A DNA stretch of 64,000 bases, from positions 31,501,779 through 31,565,778 of the forward strand of contig JABACO010000001.1 in assembly GCA_013339895.1 (NCBI GenBank), read 5' to 3'. A program made the translations under genes and the position numbers. Origin of the DNA: Ephydatia muelleri (lineage: Eukaryota; Porifera; Demospongiae; Spongillida; Spongillidae). Below are positions 47,325-59,642 of this stretch, piece by piece. The notes beneath the pieces are model-generated. The model did no database searches. It saw only the letters and a program-made list of their open reading frames with translations, and was not told the DNA's origin. The first letter of the stretch is position 1. Each line of letters opens with the position of its first letter.

Positions 47325-48695
47325 TCACTGATTAAATGCACAGCTACGTCTGAGGTGGATCATCAAACTGGACCTATACAGATACTTCTTCTCACATCCT
47401 TTGTTTGGACACCTCAGCTTCTCTCCACTGTGCTTTCTGCCATGAGATTGGAGGGTGATATTATGTTTGAATAATTTCCCACAAAAACATTTGTAAGGCT
47501 TGACCCTACTATGGCATCCCATATGGGACAAGAGATATGTCTTCCGTGCAAATGATTTGTGACACTGTTTACATTCAAATCCCTTCTCTTGTGTATGGAC
47601 AAGCATGTGTTTATTCAGATTTCCCCTTAGTCCAAATGCCTTCCCACATTCAGAGCAAGGAAAATTCTTCTCTTGTGTATGAACAAGCATGTGTGTATTC
47701 AGAGTGCCACTTTGTCCAAATGCCTTCCCACATTCAGAGCACTGAAAATGCATCTCTTGTGTATGGACAAGCATGTGTATCTTCAGAGTGTCACTTCGTC
47801 CAAATGCCTTCCCACATTCAGAGCACTGAAAGTGCTTCTCTTGTGTATGGACAAGCATGTGTGTCTTCAGAGCACCCCTTCGTCCAAATGCCTTCCCACA
47901 TTCAGAGCACTGAAAATTCTTCTCTTGTGTATGGACAAGCATGTGTGTCTTCAGTGTGCCACTACGTCCAAATGCCTTCCCACATTCAGAACACTGATAA
48001 TTCTTTATTTGTGTATGAACAAGCATGTGTTTATTCAGATTTCCACTTAGTTGAAATGCCTTTCCACATTCAGAGCACTGAAAATTCTTCTCTTGTGTAT
48101 GAACAAGCATGTGTGTATTCAGATCACCCCTTCGTCCAAATGCCTTCCCACATTCAGAGCACTGAAAGTGCTTCTCTTGTGTATGGAAAAGCATGTGTGT
48201 CTTCAGAGCACCCCTTCGTCCAAATGCCTTCCCACATTCAGAGCACTGAAAATTCTTCTCTTGTGTATGGACAAGCATGTGTATCTTCAGAGTGTCACTT
48301 CGTCCAAATGCCTTCCCACATTCAGAGCACTGAAAGTGCTTCTCTTGTGTATGGACAAGCATGTGTGTCTTCAGAGCACCCCTTCGTCCAAATGCCTTCC
48401 CACATTCAGAGCACTGAAAATTCTTTTCCTGTGTATGGACAAGCATGTGCCTCTTCAGAGTGCCACTTTGTCGAAATGCCTTCCCACATTCAGAGCACTG
48501 AAAATTCTTCACCTGTGTATGGACAAGCATGTGCCTCTTCAGAGTGCCACTACGTCCAAATGCCTTCCCACATTCAGAGCACTGAAAATTCTTCTCTTGT
48601 GTATGGACAAGCATGTGCCTCTTCAGAGTGCCACTACGTCCAAATGCCTTTCCACATTCAGAGCACTGATGCATAGTATGCACTTCTTTGCGCAT
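47325..48695 (-). CDS. C2H2 zinc-finger protein C, 16 fingers, complete
   Basis: The 456-residue protein starts MRKEVHTMHQC and contains thirteen CSECGKAF fingers, a CKQCHKSF finger, the CFC (Cys-x-Cys) finger and a terminal C2HC finger CPNKGC, ending RRSCAFNQ. Linkers are HTQEK. Finger helices fall into a few recurring types (RSGTLKR, RRGALKT, RSDTLKI, RRGDLNT). The trio RSGTLKT-RRGALKT-RSDTLKI appears to be a repeat of earlier fingers, so the array grew by internal duplication. A TAG in frame before the ATG and the acceptor at 48712-48714 confine coding to this exon. It is the best candidate for the functional gene of this cluster. A nuclear DNA-binding role is inferred, with unknown targets. 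Confidence 0.92.
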   Translation of the reverse strand: MRKEVHTMHQCSECGKAFGRSGTLKRHMLVHTQEKNFQCSECGKAFGRSGTLKRHMLVHTQVKNFQCSECGKAFRQSGTLKRHMLVHTQEKNFQCSECGKAFGRRGALKTHMLVHTQEKHFQCSECGKAFGRSDTLKIHMLVHTQEKNFQCSECGKAFGRRGALKTHMLFHTQEKHFQCSECGKAFGRRGDLNTHMLVHTQEKNFQCSECGKAFQLSGNLNKHMLVHTQIKNYQCSECGKAFGRSGTLKTHMLVHTQEKNFQCSECGKAFGRRGALKTHMLVHTQEKHFQCSECGKAFGRSDTLKIHMLVHTQEMHFQCSECGKAFGQSGTLNTHMLVHTQEKNFPCSECGKAFGLRGNLNKHMLVHTQEKGFECKQCHKSFARKTYLLSHMGCHSRVKPYKCFCGKLFKHNITLQSHGRKHSGEKLRCPNKGCEKKYLYRSSLMIHLRRSCAFNQ

Positions 48696-48711
48696 TCCAA
48701 GAAACGTCTAT

Positions 48712-49330
48712 CTGACAGCACAAATGAAAATAATTGGAACTGTAAGACAAATTATTAAACAATATGCGATGCGTATCAATTAGAAATGCTTATGATTCCA
48801 TACATCAATGATTGGTTGAACACAGTGCTCAACTTAATGGTACAAAGTTGCAGTAAGTACATCATATACATACAGTGCTGTGGCCAGTTTAAAAGAACAG
48901 GATACGCGGGACACAGGAAAAGCTGGACCTCCGTAACGAAACAGAAATAGAACAGCTCAAAAGCTGTAACTACGTTTACCATGCACTTACCAGAATCACA
49001 TCGTGGGGTTCCACCGCATAGATACGCTTATACACCACGCCACGGTTTTGCCAAGACCGATATAAAACAGCACGCCTCCGATTGGCGAGGTGGGATATAA
49101 ATGGGGGCACCACAGGCCACTTCAACTTATGAGGAACCTATATACGTGTAGGTGTACCCTCCCTCACACAGTACCAATCTTTTCTAACCTTTCAGTCGCA
49201 GTACTCTTCTCACGTGGTATTTAGTTATTGTTGATTATGTATTTGCTAATTGCGTGTTGACGTCATATCGTATGTCTGATACGGGGGGTGGGGTTCGGTT
49301 TATTCCTTACCCTTTTCCGCTAATGCACAA
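48712..49330 (-). other. Leader intron, leader exon and promoter of gene C
   Basis: Noncoding leader exon ends ATTCTG|GTAAGT (donor 48989-48990); the intron is 279 bp. Upstream, around 49065-49105, are TTTATAT-like stretches on the minus strand shared with gene B that could serve as TATA elements. Confidence 0.6.
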
Positions 49331-50219
49331 TAGGTAATGAGGTGACAAAGTGAAACTATTGTCTATCGTGCAATATAGTGAGACTTTTATACGTTTGTAC
49401 ACTGTTCCATGTACTGGCCCCATGCATGGTGTAACATACAAAGCCGGGGACTCCGCTCCCAGACCCCGATGGGGGACTCCCACATACCCCCTAGCTGTAG
49501 TGTCGCACTCTCTCTACGTCATACCAACCCCCCTTTTCGAAAATCCTGTCTCCATATTGTCTGAGCAGCTGTGTGCGTGTGCGTGTGTGAAGGGATAGAA
49601 GGCATACGTTTTCTGTAGCCGTGCAGTAATAATTTCACAAAGGTTTGAAACAGAAATACCTAAAGGAATATGCAAAGTGTGACCATGTCTCCTTTCATCT
49701 ACAGGAAGTGTGATTTCATCATATCCAGAAATGCGCGGTCAAAGTAAATTGACAATTGTTGCCAGCAATTACATGAATTATTTGAATTCCGTAATACGCG
49801 TAATAAAATTATTGTACATGGAGTCTATGGCTAATTTCTATCAATCGCGCACAGTTTAGTACCAAAGACGTGTAGTAAAGTTTATAAACCTTAGTATGAT
49901 ACAGGGACAAATAACACATTGTTTGTATATCTTCTGTTCTGTAAACATTTGCCCCCATCAATTTCAAAACGGGGTTTTGTTTTACTGCATACATTTAATG
50001 GCTGGTATACTTTTCTTTATGCACCCCAAATGTGTGCTGCGAGATTCTAGGCGGGGTGAGCGTCACTGTAAGCATCCATAGATAGAGCAGCTATGCAGCC
50101 TGTGGTCCCAAGGTGACAATGGTATCATTTGGAAACCGAATAAACAAGCGTCCTGTCATTCCTCCTCAAAAGCAAAATTCTCTGGTGGATATTTCCAAAA
50201 CGAAAATTTCTTAGGCTAT

Positions 50220-52550
50220 AGGTCTGAGAAGAGAGGGGTTACTAGGGAAAGCTTGCCAGGCCCTTGTGTCACCAGGTGTCGCTCCCAATACCCCAGAGGT
50301 TTGGGATTTGCTCCGGCAGAAGCATCCTAGAGGTCCCCATTCTTCCCTACCCATCTCTTCGAGTCCTCCTGTCAATCACGTGCTGCCACATGACTTTAAC
50401 ATCTCCATTCCTTCCCCAAAGGTACAGCCTGCGGCCATTCAGGGCTTCGCTTTCAGCGTGCTGCACATGCAGGTCCATCTACCCACTCCTATTTGTTCTT
50501 CTTTGCGTGGTGTAGTCAACATCCTGGCCAGTGGTAGAGCTCCAGTTTCAGTATCAAAGTTTGTGGCAGGTGGTTCTCTCATAGCACTAGTGAAGAACAA
50601 AGAGGGACATCCATTGGACATTCGTCCCATCGTAGTTGGGGAGGCATTGAGACGCTTAACAGGGAAGTGTCTTTGTATCATCACCAAGCCCAAAGCTTCT
50701 GATTTTTTCACTCCTTTTCAATATGGAGTCGCCGGCCCTGATGGGGCAGAAAAGGTCATCCATGGTGTTAGGAGCTGCATCCAGGAACATTGGAAAGATG
50801 ATAATTTTACTGTCTGCAAGGTGGATATGTCTAATGCATTCAAACCTTGTGTCTCAGCAGGCTCTCCTGGAGGAATGTGCAGTCCATTTCCCAGAGCTTC
50901 TTCCCTGGGTAGGCTGGTGTTATGGTTCCCACCCTACGTTATGGCACCCTCTTGGACAATTAAGTTCAGAGACAGGGGTCCAGCAAGAGGATCCCCTGGG
51001 TCCACTTCTCTTTTCCTTAGTTCTGCACAAGTTGGTGTTATCCATCGCACAGGACAAGGATTGTCTCTGTCGTTCAACAGATGGTACCTTGACGATGGTG
51101 CTTGTCAGGACACTCTCAGGCTGTTACCCGGGCGGTGACTCTCATTCAAGAGATTGGTCCATCTTCGGGGCTGTTTATCAATGTTTCTAAATGTGAGTTG
51201 TTTGGACACGGTGACCTGTCCTCCTTCCCTCCTGAGATGAAAGTCAAGATCCTTGGTGCACCAATTGGTGATCCCGTTTTTTGTGCCAAATTCTTAACAC
51301 AAAAGTGTGCTGATGCAGTGAAACTCCTATCCCAATTGGCAGAAGTAGGTGCAGAGGATCCCCTGGTGGCTTTCCTTCTCCTACGGCAATGTGCCACATT
51401 CTGCAGTTGGTGCAACTTGCCCGTTCCACACCTCCTTCATACGTCGCTGGGGCTTGGCTTTATTTGACAAGGATGTGCGTCAGTGCTTCTCTGAATGCAC
51501 AGCGTTAGACACCTCTGATATTGATTGGATGCAAGCACAACTCAGTCTTATTAGGGGTGGACTTGGCCTTCGTAGTTTGTCATGCCATTCCGTTGCAGCA
51601 TACCTAGCTTCTCTTAGTAGTTCGGTCTTTGACAAGTCTTTTAACTTGCATTTGTCGAAATCAATCGTGCTTTTTAATGAGGTAGTGCCAGCAGCTGATT
51701 CCATCACTGAAGAGCTATTAGCCACCTCTAACCTGTGCCAGCACACTTTGTGTAGCAAAATTGAAGATCAGCAATTTCGGCAGCTGTTTGATCTCTCCTC
51801 TCCGGCCTATAGAGCTCGCTTATTATCAGTCTCATCACGTCATGCTGCTTCTTGGCTTACTGTTATCCCCTCTCCAGGCCTTAACCTGCACCTAGAGCCT
51901 AACGAATTTCAGGTCGCCATCAAGTGGTGGCTTGATATGGATGTTTCATTTGGCTCATGCTGCCTTATTGTCCTAACCACAGGCTGGACCTGCTTGGTCA
52001 CCATGCATTGATGTGCAAACACGAAGGTGATGTGGTCTTGCATCACAACAGCCTTCGTAATGTTTTTGTGGAGTCCTGTCATAGGGCTTGCTTAGGAGGT
52101 CAGGTCAAAGTTGGAAGTGGTCATGGTCTTGACAGGCTGCACTGTCGTCCTGCTGACGTACTTGTCAACAAATGGCACCTTGGCAAACCTGCTGCTTTTG
52201 ACCTCACTGTCGCTTCACCGCTTAAACCAACCACTTTGACTGAAGCGGGGGTGAGGTGTGGGTCTTCTGCTCTGTTTGCTGAGGCGAGAAAGCATAATGA
52301 CAATGACTCAAAGTGTGCTGTGCTTGGATGGGTGTGCATTCCCCTAGCTGTGGAGTCATATGGATGCTGGGGCACAGAAGCACAACAATCCTTCTCGCGG
52401 CTTGCGGCTCGTCTAGCCATCCAAATGGGATGTAACAAATCTCAGGCTACCACCATCGTGTACCAGAGGCTAAGCCTTTCGCTCGTGAGAGCCAACGCTA
52501 GAGCCTTGCTCTCCCGTACAAGGTTTCAGCAGTCGGAGGAGGGGGATTGA
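50220..52550 (+). mobile_element. LINE-like reverse transcriptase with zinc knuckle and PD-(D/E)xK-like end
   Basis: Coding blocks in order are a region with LRGVVNILASGRAPVSVSKF, an RT part with DIRPIVVGEALRRLTGKCLC, QYGVAGPDGAEKVIHGVRSC and KVDMSNAF, then GVQQEDPLGPLLFSLVL, a YLDDGA catalytic block and INVSKCELFG, a thumb-like part with RGGLGLRSLSCHSVAAYLAS, then a zinc-knuckle-like CPNH, GHHALMCK and HHNSLRNVF, and finally RPADVLV with GKPAAFDLTV. The last part fits a restriction-like endonuclease as in R2-type LINEs. No AP endonuclease was seen. The 3' end has a TAA-type simple tail near 52658-52675. It looks broken into several frames but is more complete than copy 1. The LINE clade is tentative. 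Confidence 0.75.
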
Positions 52551-52679
52551 GGTGTGTGGGTGTGGGGTGGTTGCTGCTGTGACTTTGATTTTGTTGGTGT
52601 GCTGTTCGGTGTATGTAAAATTTGCAATGATTATTGTCACATGTAATAATATTTCTTAATTAATAATAATAATAATGGA

Positions 52680-54900
52680 AAATAACATAGAATTTTTAAA
52701 AATAATAATTAACTCTGCCAAGTAAACGTTACATGTAGATCAGCCACAAATGAAGGTACGAGTGGCAGTGAAGCAATTAAGAAGTAGCCCAGAGGTGGGT
52801 GGTGTGTCCATTGAAGATCAGAACTTAGGTGTAACTAATTCTATATGCAGAGTGTCGCGACGCATGCTAACGGGAGCGCTGCAATGAATACAAAGATTTA
52901 ATACCAATATATACAGCCAGACGAGAATTTTACTTAGTCAGATAGCTTTATTCATGGTGATCCCTCGCAGTGCACATTTGGTTCTTTTATCAATCAAATG
53001 GAGAAATGAGGGGTCACCAAAGTTGTAAAAGTTGCTTTTTTTTTCTCTCTGAGATTCCATTGCTTTTATTCTGATGTGCATGTTGAGAAAGACATAATTA
53101 TATTTGTTTGTGAAATTTCCATGATCCTTTATTCTATAATATTCAACATTGATAAATGGCTAGTAATAATGGACAACAAAATCCTATACCTGATAATAAC
53201 TAACCTTTACTTGATAATAGCAAACTAGTGTAAGGTGATTTATTTGATTTATGTTGGATGTTTCACTTGCGGCAACATATTCTGGTCCACTATGCACCAG
53301 GTATTTTACTGTGGCAGAAACATATTTTTTACCTTAACCTGGTCTGTTCCTGGTTTATATTATAATGGTCATTGTTGCTCATAATTCAATGATTATTATT
53401 AAAAATGGCGGGAATACCATATATGGCGCTACTCTTGTCGCAACCTCCCTCGTTCCCCGGCCCCATTTGGAAAAATTAATAAGCATCACATTAACGCTAA
53501 TTGCATAATTTGACGCAAATAACAATAACAGTTCAGTTTATAATTTTTGTAAGATATTTATATCTAACACCTCGATCAAGTCTATCTATAGCTATGGACA
53601 AATAAGTTTTGCCATTACAAATATACAGATGCACTATTTGTTTAAATGGTCTCCAACTTTGTCACGACAACATAGCTTTTTGTATTTTATTAGAATGTTG
53701 TAGTACTGCTTTAGAGGGTAGAAAAAGTTGTAACAACTTCTGTTCAATGGTTATAAGAAATGGAATATCTTAATGACCATCACGTTTTTTTTTTTTTTCT
53801 ATTTAGTGTACAAGTTTCATTAATGGTTCCAGAATTTTGGAAGATAGATTATACATTTTGAAATTGCCTACATCTGAACTTTATTTAGAGTAGTATTACT
53901 GGTTAGCAAGAGTTGCCAATTCCATTAATTAATGTATCAATAATGAAGTTTGTACAAACACTCTATGGAACGCACCGCGGTTGAAAACCAACAAACCGCG
54001 ACCCATAGGTTGACATCATGTTTAATATAGCTTACGTTACTCCCTGCCTGATTTTTGCTGCAACTCTCTTGTATGTGCATTGCACTGGATTGGCAGGATA
54101 CATTGTTAATTGACCGATAACTTGCGTGAGATGTGGCGCGTGAAAATACTCTTATGGCTTCACGAGGGACGCAAATTGTGTATGTTTCCCATTACTATGA
54201 TCTGTCTCTGCACTTGTCACCAAAATACACACAGCATAATTACATATCCACCCATGCGGTCATGTAACTGGGATCGTTTGGGACCTAAAGCCTGCATGGT
54301 TCACAATTTGACGCAAGGGCGACGCGATGCGACCGAAGTACAATTTCTGAACACATAGCGATATCGCATCGCGTGTCCTGCCGTTAGGACACGCAGAGAT
54401 TAGAAAATAAATATTCTATTCCTGCGACAATCACTGCGACAACCGCTGCGACAAGCCACACCCATTCATACAAATCCATAATGGCTGAGAAATTGGCTGA
54501 GGCTGTTAGAATTTTTTCCTGCTTGTTGGATCAATCATCGAAGTGTTTTAAAGACACTTAAATGAAATACAACGCATTGAAAGCTGTAATAGAACAAGTA
54601 AAGAGAATATTACATACGATGTCAATGACCTATATCATTGAAATAGGCTATAAAAGGGGGCTACCCTACCCATCTCCACCTTTACGCTCAAGTGGGCTCT
54701 ACGGCAAGTCTCCGCCAACACATTGCGCAGCTGATTGTGGCAGGTGACTATACGTCTCCTCCTTTTTGCACATTGTAGCAAATTACTGTAGTATGAATTA
54801 ATAGTGTGTTATTATTGTTTACATCATTTGTGCAAATCAGCTACAATAAATAATAAATAATAAAACATCAGGATTAAAATAAAGAGTTCTGTGCATTATT
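52680..54900. other. Intergenic with small hairpin
   Basis: AT-rich, no gene recognised. At 54371-54394 GCGTGTCCT and AGGACACGC form a perfect 9-bp stem with a 6-base loop. Nearby (54418-54456) CTGCGACAA-like words repeat three times. Confidence 0.5.
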
Positions 54901-54921
54901 TTCAGGTCAGGGAGCAAAGAA

Positions 54922-57900
54922 TTAATATATAATATCGGGATCCCATGCTTTGTTGACAGCAGTGCATGGTTTCAACGGCTGACGTTTATTACATGACTTG
55001 CAGCATCTTTTTAGCTCGGCACACTGTAACACGAAAATAAGGCTCACAGCTGGTAGAATGGCCACAAGTACAATGGCAAGGAGGTAAAAGATCTGGGATA
55101 CATTCGCTTTAACTTGAGTATCACAATTCACACTTGTATCCAAAGTACCACTTTCTGAATATAATTTAAAACACGTAAAGCTCAATCCAATGGAATTGAT
55201 GGATTTAGCATTTAATGCAAATGCTACAAAGGCCACGGATCCAAGAAGAGTGAAATAGCAAAAGAGAACTAGTAGCTTTTTCTCTGCGGTTCCAAAATAG
55301 ATTTTACTTTTGGAAGTTTTCTTGTTGAAATTGTGCTGTTAAAAAGAATTGCATAGCGTTATACTATACTGTATCACTCAAAATCTCCATATAGAATGAA
55401 TTTACCTTGATAACTGTCAACAGGACCACAAATATTAGTGACACGCCAGTAGCACCTATTATGCTCATAGGGAGTGCTAATGTGTAGTAAGCAACATCGC
55501 TGTTCTTTGATACACAAAATGAAGGAGGATGACTGCCTATTGTAAACCCTCCCGTCAAAAAGCTCATGATGACTGGAATTGTAGGTATGAAAACAGCCAA
55601 AAGCACAACCAATACATGGGTAGTTCTCTTTTTTTCACAATGTCTTGCATGAAATGGAAACTTTATTTTCCAGAATAAAATAAACACATGACTTAACCAC
55701 AAGATGGATAAATGAAGAATCGTGTAGTAGTATACAGAACCTGGAATAGAAGTGTAAATAATAAAATAAGGACAATTAGCAAAATAAATTAGCCTTTCTG
55801 CGTGACATGTGTGTGGTTGTGATACATTGGTCACATCAAATGCACGTAACTGCACTTTTTCAATGAGCAAAGCATGCACACTTTTGCATGCAGCAACACT
55901 TTGAACCAGCAGCATACTTGGATCTAGTGATTTGTCATTGTCATGCCTGTAACTACACGTGTGCTGTCATTAACTTGGCTCCTGTCTAACTATTTCCTGT
56001 ATTTTGATGATTTGAGCAAACATTGCGATCACTTAATTTTACCATACAAGAGAAGGTTTTATCTAATACTACATTAGTTCAATGTTCTGATCACTGATGC
56101 AGATACACTTTATCAGTAATTTGCAGCACCAATCACAGGGTCACTCAATTTGAGGCAATAATTTCTGATGATCACTTAGGCTATGCAGTAATACATACAA
56201 TACAAGGAAACCATCCATGACAACTCCTATGTGTACAATGCAACTTAGAATCCTCACTTAATCTGGCAATGTAAAGTGCATGCACTCCTTAAATAAAGGC
56301 TTTTAATTTAGATAGCATAATGCATTCACCTGTTATTTCATTAGTTTATAATTGTAGCACACCATCTTATCATACACTAAAATATCAATAATCAATCACT
56401 TACTTACCTAACACTTCAGGCCATGAGTTTTAAATAGCTTTGCTAGGCTGTTGAAATTGGTAATCTTTTAAGTTGCGTTAATTCACTTTGAATGTTGATT
56501 CAACATGCAGTTCAACAATGGTAGAATTACAAGAAACTGCACTTTTCTTACTGTAAACTGCTGAGATATTCAACTTAATAATTCACCGAGTTACATTCTA
56601 GATGAATATGATGCTATCCCAATAGTTGTTAACTGAGCAGTAGTCAGACATGGGCTAATAGTTAACTGAGCAGTACTCAGACATGGGCTAATAGTTAACT
56701 GAGCAGTACTCAGACATGGGCTAATAGTTGTTAACTGAGCAGTACTCAGACATGGGTTAACTGAGCAGTACTCAGACATGGGTTAACTGAGCAGTACTCA
56801 GACATGGGCTAATAGTTGTTAACTGAGCAGTATTCAGACATGGGCTAATAGTTGTTAACTGAGCAGTATTCAGACATGGGCTAATAGTTAACTAAGCAGT
56901 ACTCAGACATGGGCTAAAATTTTGACTACAAGTCACGAAATCTAGCTTGTGATTCAGGCAAGCACTATAACTGGAGCAATTTCGACATAGATATTGTATT
57001 ACGGTGCAGCTGTATAGTGCACATACGATATGTTGAGCACTCATTGACAAATTGGAAGGCCTTTCATATACATGCATTCATACTGAACCTTTTTACTCCT
57101 TCTAGTTTATCTCAGAGCTCTGAACACCCCAGAAAATATTACAATGCACAGAAAACATGTCAATTTTCTTTTGTAATTTGTTTTAACAAGAAATGATATT
57201 CTCGTGTATTACATTTAATTAAAGTCTTTGGGATGCATGGAAATGATAAAATATTATCATAAATGTAGTGCGTACATGTAATTATAGCACAAGTCTTGTG
57301 GCTAGCAGTACAAAATTTACACATTGCATTGGTCAGTGGTTGGCAAATTACAAGAAACCTATTTGTTTAGTAAGAATTAAATGCCTCAACTTTTGCACAG
57401 TGCTATCATACTACGACGGTATTTAATTATGCAATGTGTATATTCAGACCAGCTATCTTTTCTGTTTTAATATGTCAATGTGGTACTCAGCTGTATTTCA
57501 CATAATCGATTATCAGAGTACCTAAACCAGCATATAAATAAATTGTACATAGTATGTACACTTGGAAATAAATAAGCGTCTTTTGGTACACCCAGTTATT
57601 CATCTTTTGTTCAATTTCTAATGCATCACAATAATTAGTGATTTTATGGAATTCATTGAACAGTGATTCAGTTATGCTGAGATTTCCTATTAATTATTAG
57701 TTATGCAGTACACAGCAATGCAGCTGTTCTTATTGTCTGGGTTTACCTGCAAGTGAACAAAATGGAGTTGGTGTATCGAAAGCTTTTAATAAATCATCAG
57801 AACTGCAAAAGAAGTACGTCCGGTCAGTAAATGATGTTAGGATGATGGAAACTGGAGAAAGATGCAAACAAATAAAACGCTGATTGATTAGAAACCATCA

Positions 57901-59591
57901 TCGTACACATTGAAAAGTAAATCTAAAAAACTTCTCTACCGAGAAAGTGATCTGTAGGATGTAGGATTGGTGGTGCAATAAGCATGGAAACAAGGTACAG
58001 TACTGTTACAGCGGTATTGATAGAGTAACGATTCGCTAACTCGCGAGTAACTCGTGTGAACTCGGCAAGAACACTTAACCCTAAACGGAACCTCACACTC
58101 AATTCTCATAATCACATCCCAATTTTACATAACACATAGCATATCTGTTACATAACCGTCTCTGTTCAGAGAATACATTCTTGTATTGTGGTTTTAAAAC
58201 AAAATACCCACATGCTTACCTTCCGGTACTAAGCTCACATTCATATAAACAATAATTATGTTAGGAAACACTAACCTGAAGGGGAAAAAAAGAAGTAAAT
58301 TTACACAAATTAATAGATCCCACATTACATTCTTTTTCGGCCAATGTAAGACAGTATCATAACAAGTATTCCAAATCCAAGCCCTGCAACAGTTGATATG
58401 ACAACTATCACTACCACTGCTTCAGCCATTTCATCAGTAATCTTTTTCCATCGACCACACTGCGGTACACATGTTCCATTACTGGGGATGAACGTATCTT
58501 TGCAAGTGCTATTTGTCTGAGTAATCGCAACTGATCTGTAAAGCCCTGAATGAACATATAAAACTTCAATATAAATGACCCAACAGTAAGAATGATTAAT
58601 ACCTTTACAAACACTGTCAGCTGTTTCATTGAAACTTTCACAATCAGGAAGCCTTTTCAATATATTTGAAAAGGCTAATGCTTTATTCCATACTTCTTTG
58701 CATACTACTGTGCTGATCTCAATACACTGATTTCTGCTTGGTTTATGAGCTTTACCAATTTCATCACACAGTGGGAAAAGCTGCAGACACATTAATGGAA
58801 TGAAGGAGGATCTGCATGCCTCACTAGCACCAAGAAAGTCCAGGTCTTGGATTAAGGATGTAGCAGTCATCCCATTCTCCACTTGGTCCACATATGATGG
58901 AATGGCCACATTGATGCTATGTTGTTGCACTCCAGAAAAGCAAGCCTTAGATTGATTTAATGCCTGAAGGCAAACTGATTTCGTGTAAGGCAAACAGCCA
59001 GTTTCATTCTAGAGCACAGAAATAATATGTGCAGTTATAGTTTGCTATTAGTAGCACTTATGAAATTTGTAACAACATTAGCATCAGAGCTGTAACAAAA
59101 GACTTTGATAATTGTGATAGGGTAGATTAGGTAGTGATCGACATGCGCGATAGCGTAGGTAGTGTTCGGCATCCATGTGTTATTATTTAAAGGGAGCGTA
59201 GTTGCTTTAAACTATACTTACTGCCGCCTAAGACAACCCAGAAGGATGGTTTTTAACCTGTTTTGAAATATTGAAATGTCTTCTTTGAGGCTCTGTATTG
59301 TGTTGAAAGTGCGGTTGCCGAACACTCCCTATACTGCCGACCATACTTCACATTACCCTACTATGTCAATAAAAGTTACCCCTATGAGGACACAATGCAT
59401 GCATGGAGAACCAATCCTTTATTCAGAAGTGTACTCGATTTGTCTGTGTATGTTACTGGCCAGATTCACCTGATTGTAAAGATTTGTGTAATCTATGTAC
59501 ATTAGTAATGTTTGTACAATAAGTGTATATTGATTATTAGTAAGTGTATGTGCATCAAGTATTGCTTAGTGGTGCATGTTGTGTATTTGGT

Positions 59592-59642
<51 letters not shown>

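Larger units (their letters stand above)
44243..47600 (-). repeat. Right arm of the large inverted duplication
   Basis: Reverse complement of 12364-19127, minus the RAG1-like insertion and part of the hAT element. Order is kept: hairpin, (GT)n, unique DNA, hAT element, 3' flank and zinc-finger 3' end. Confidence 0.9.

Noticed and set aside
47537-48758. Plus-strand frames of 379 and 235 codons with repeating QMPSHIQSTENSSLVYGQ-like units
   Set aside because: They are antisense shadows of the zinc-finger array in gene C; the repetition mirrors the 84-bp finger unit.
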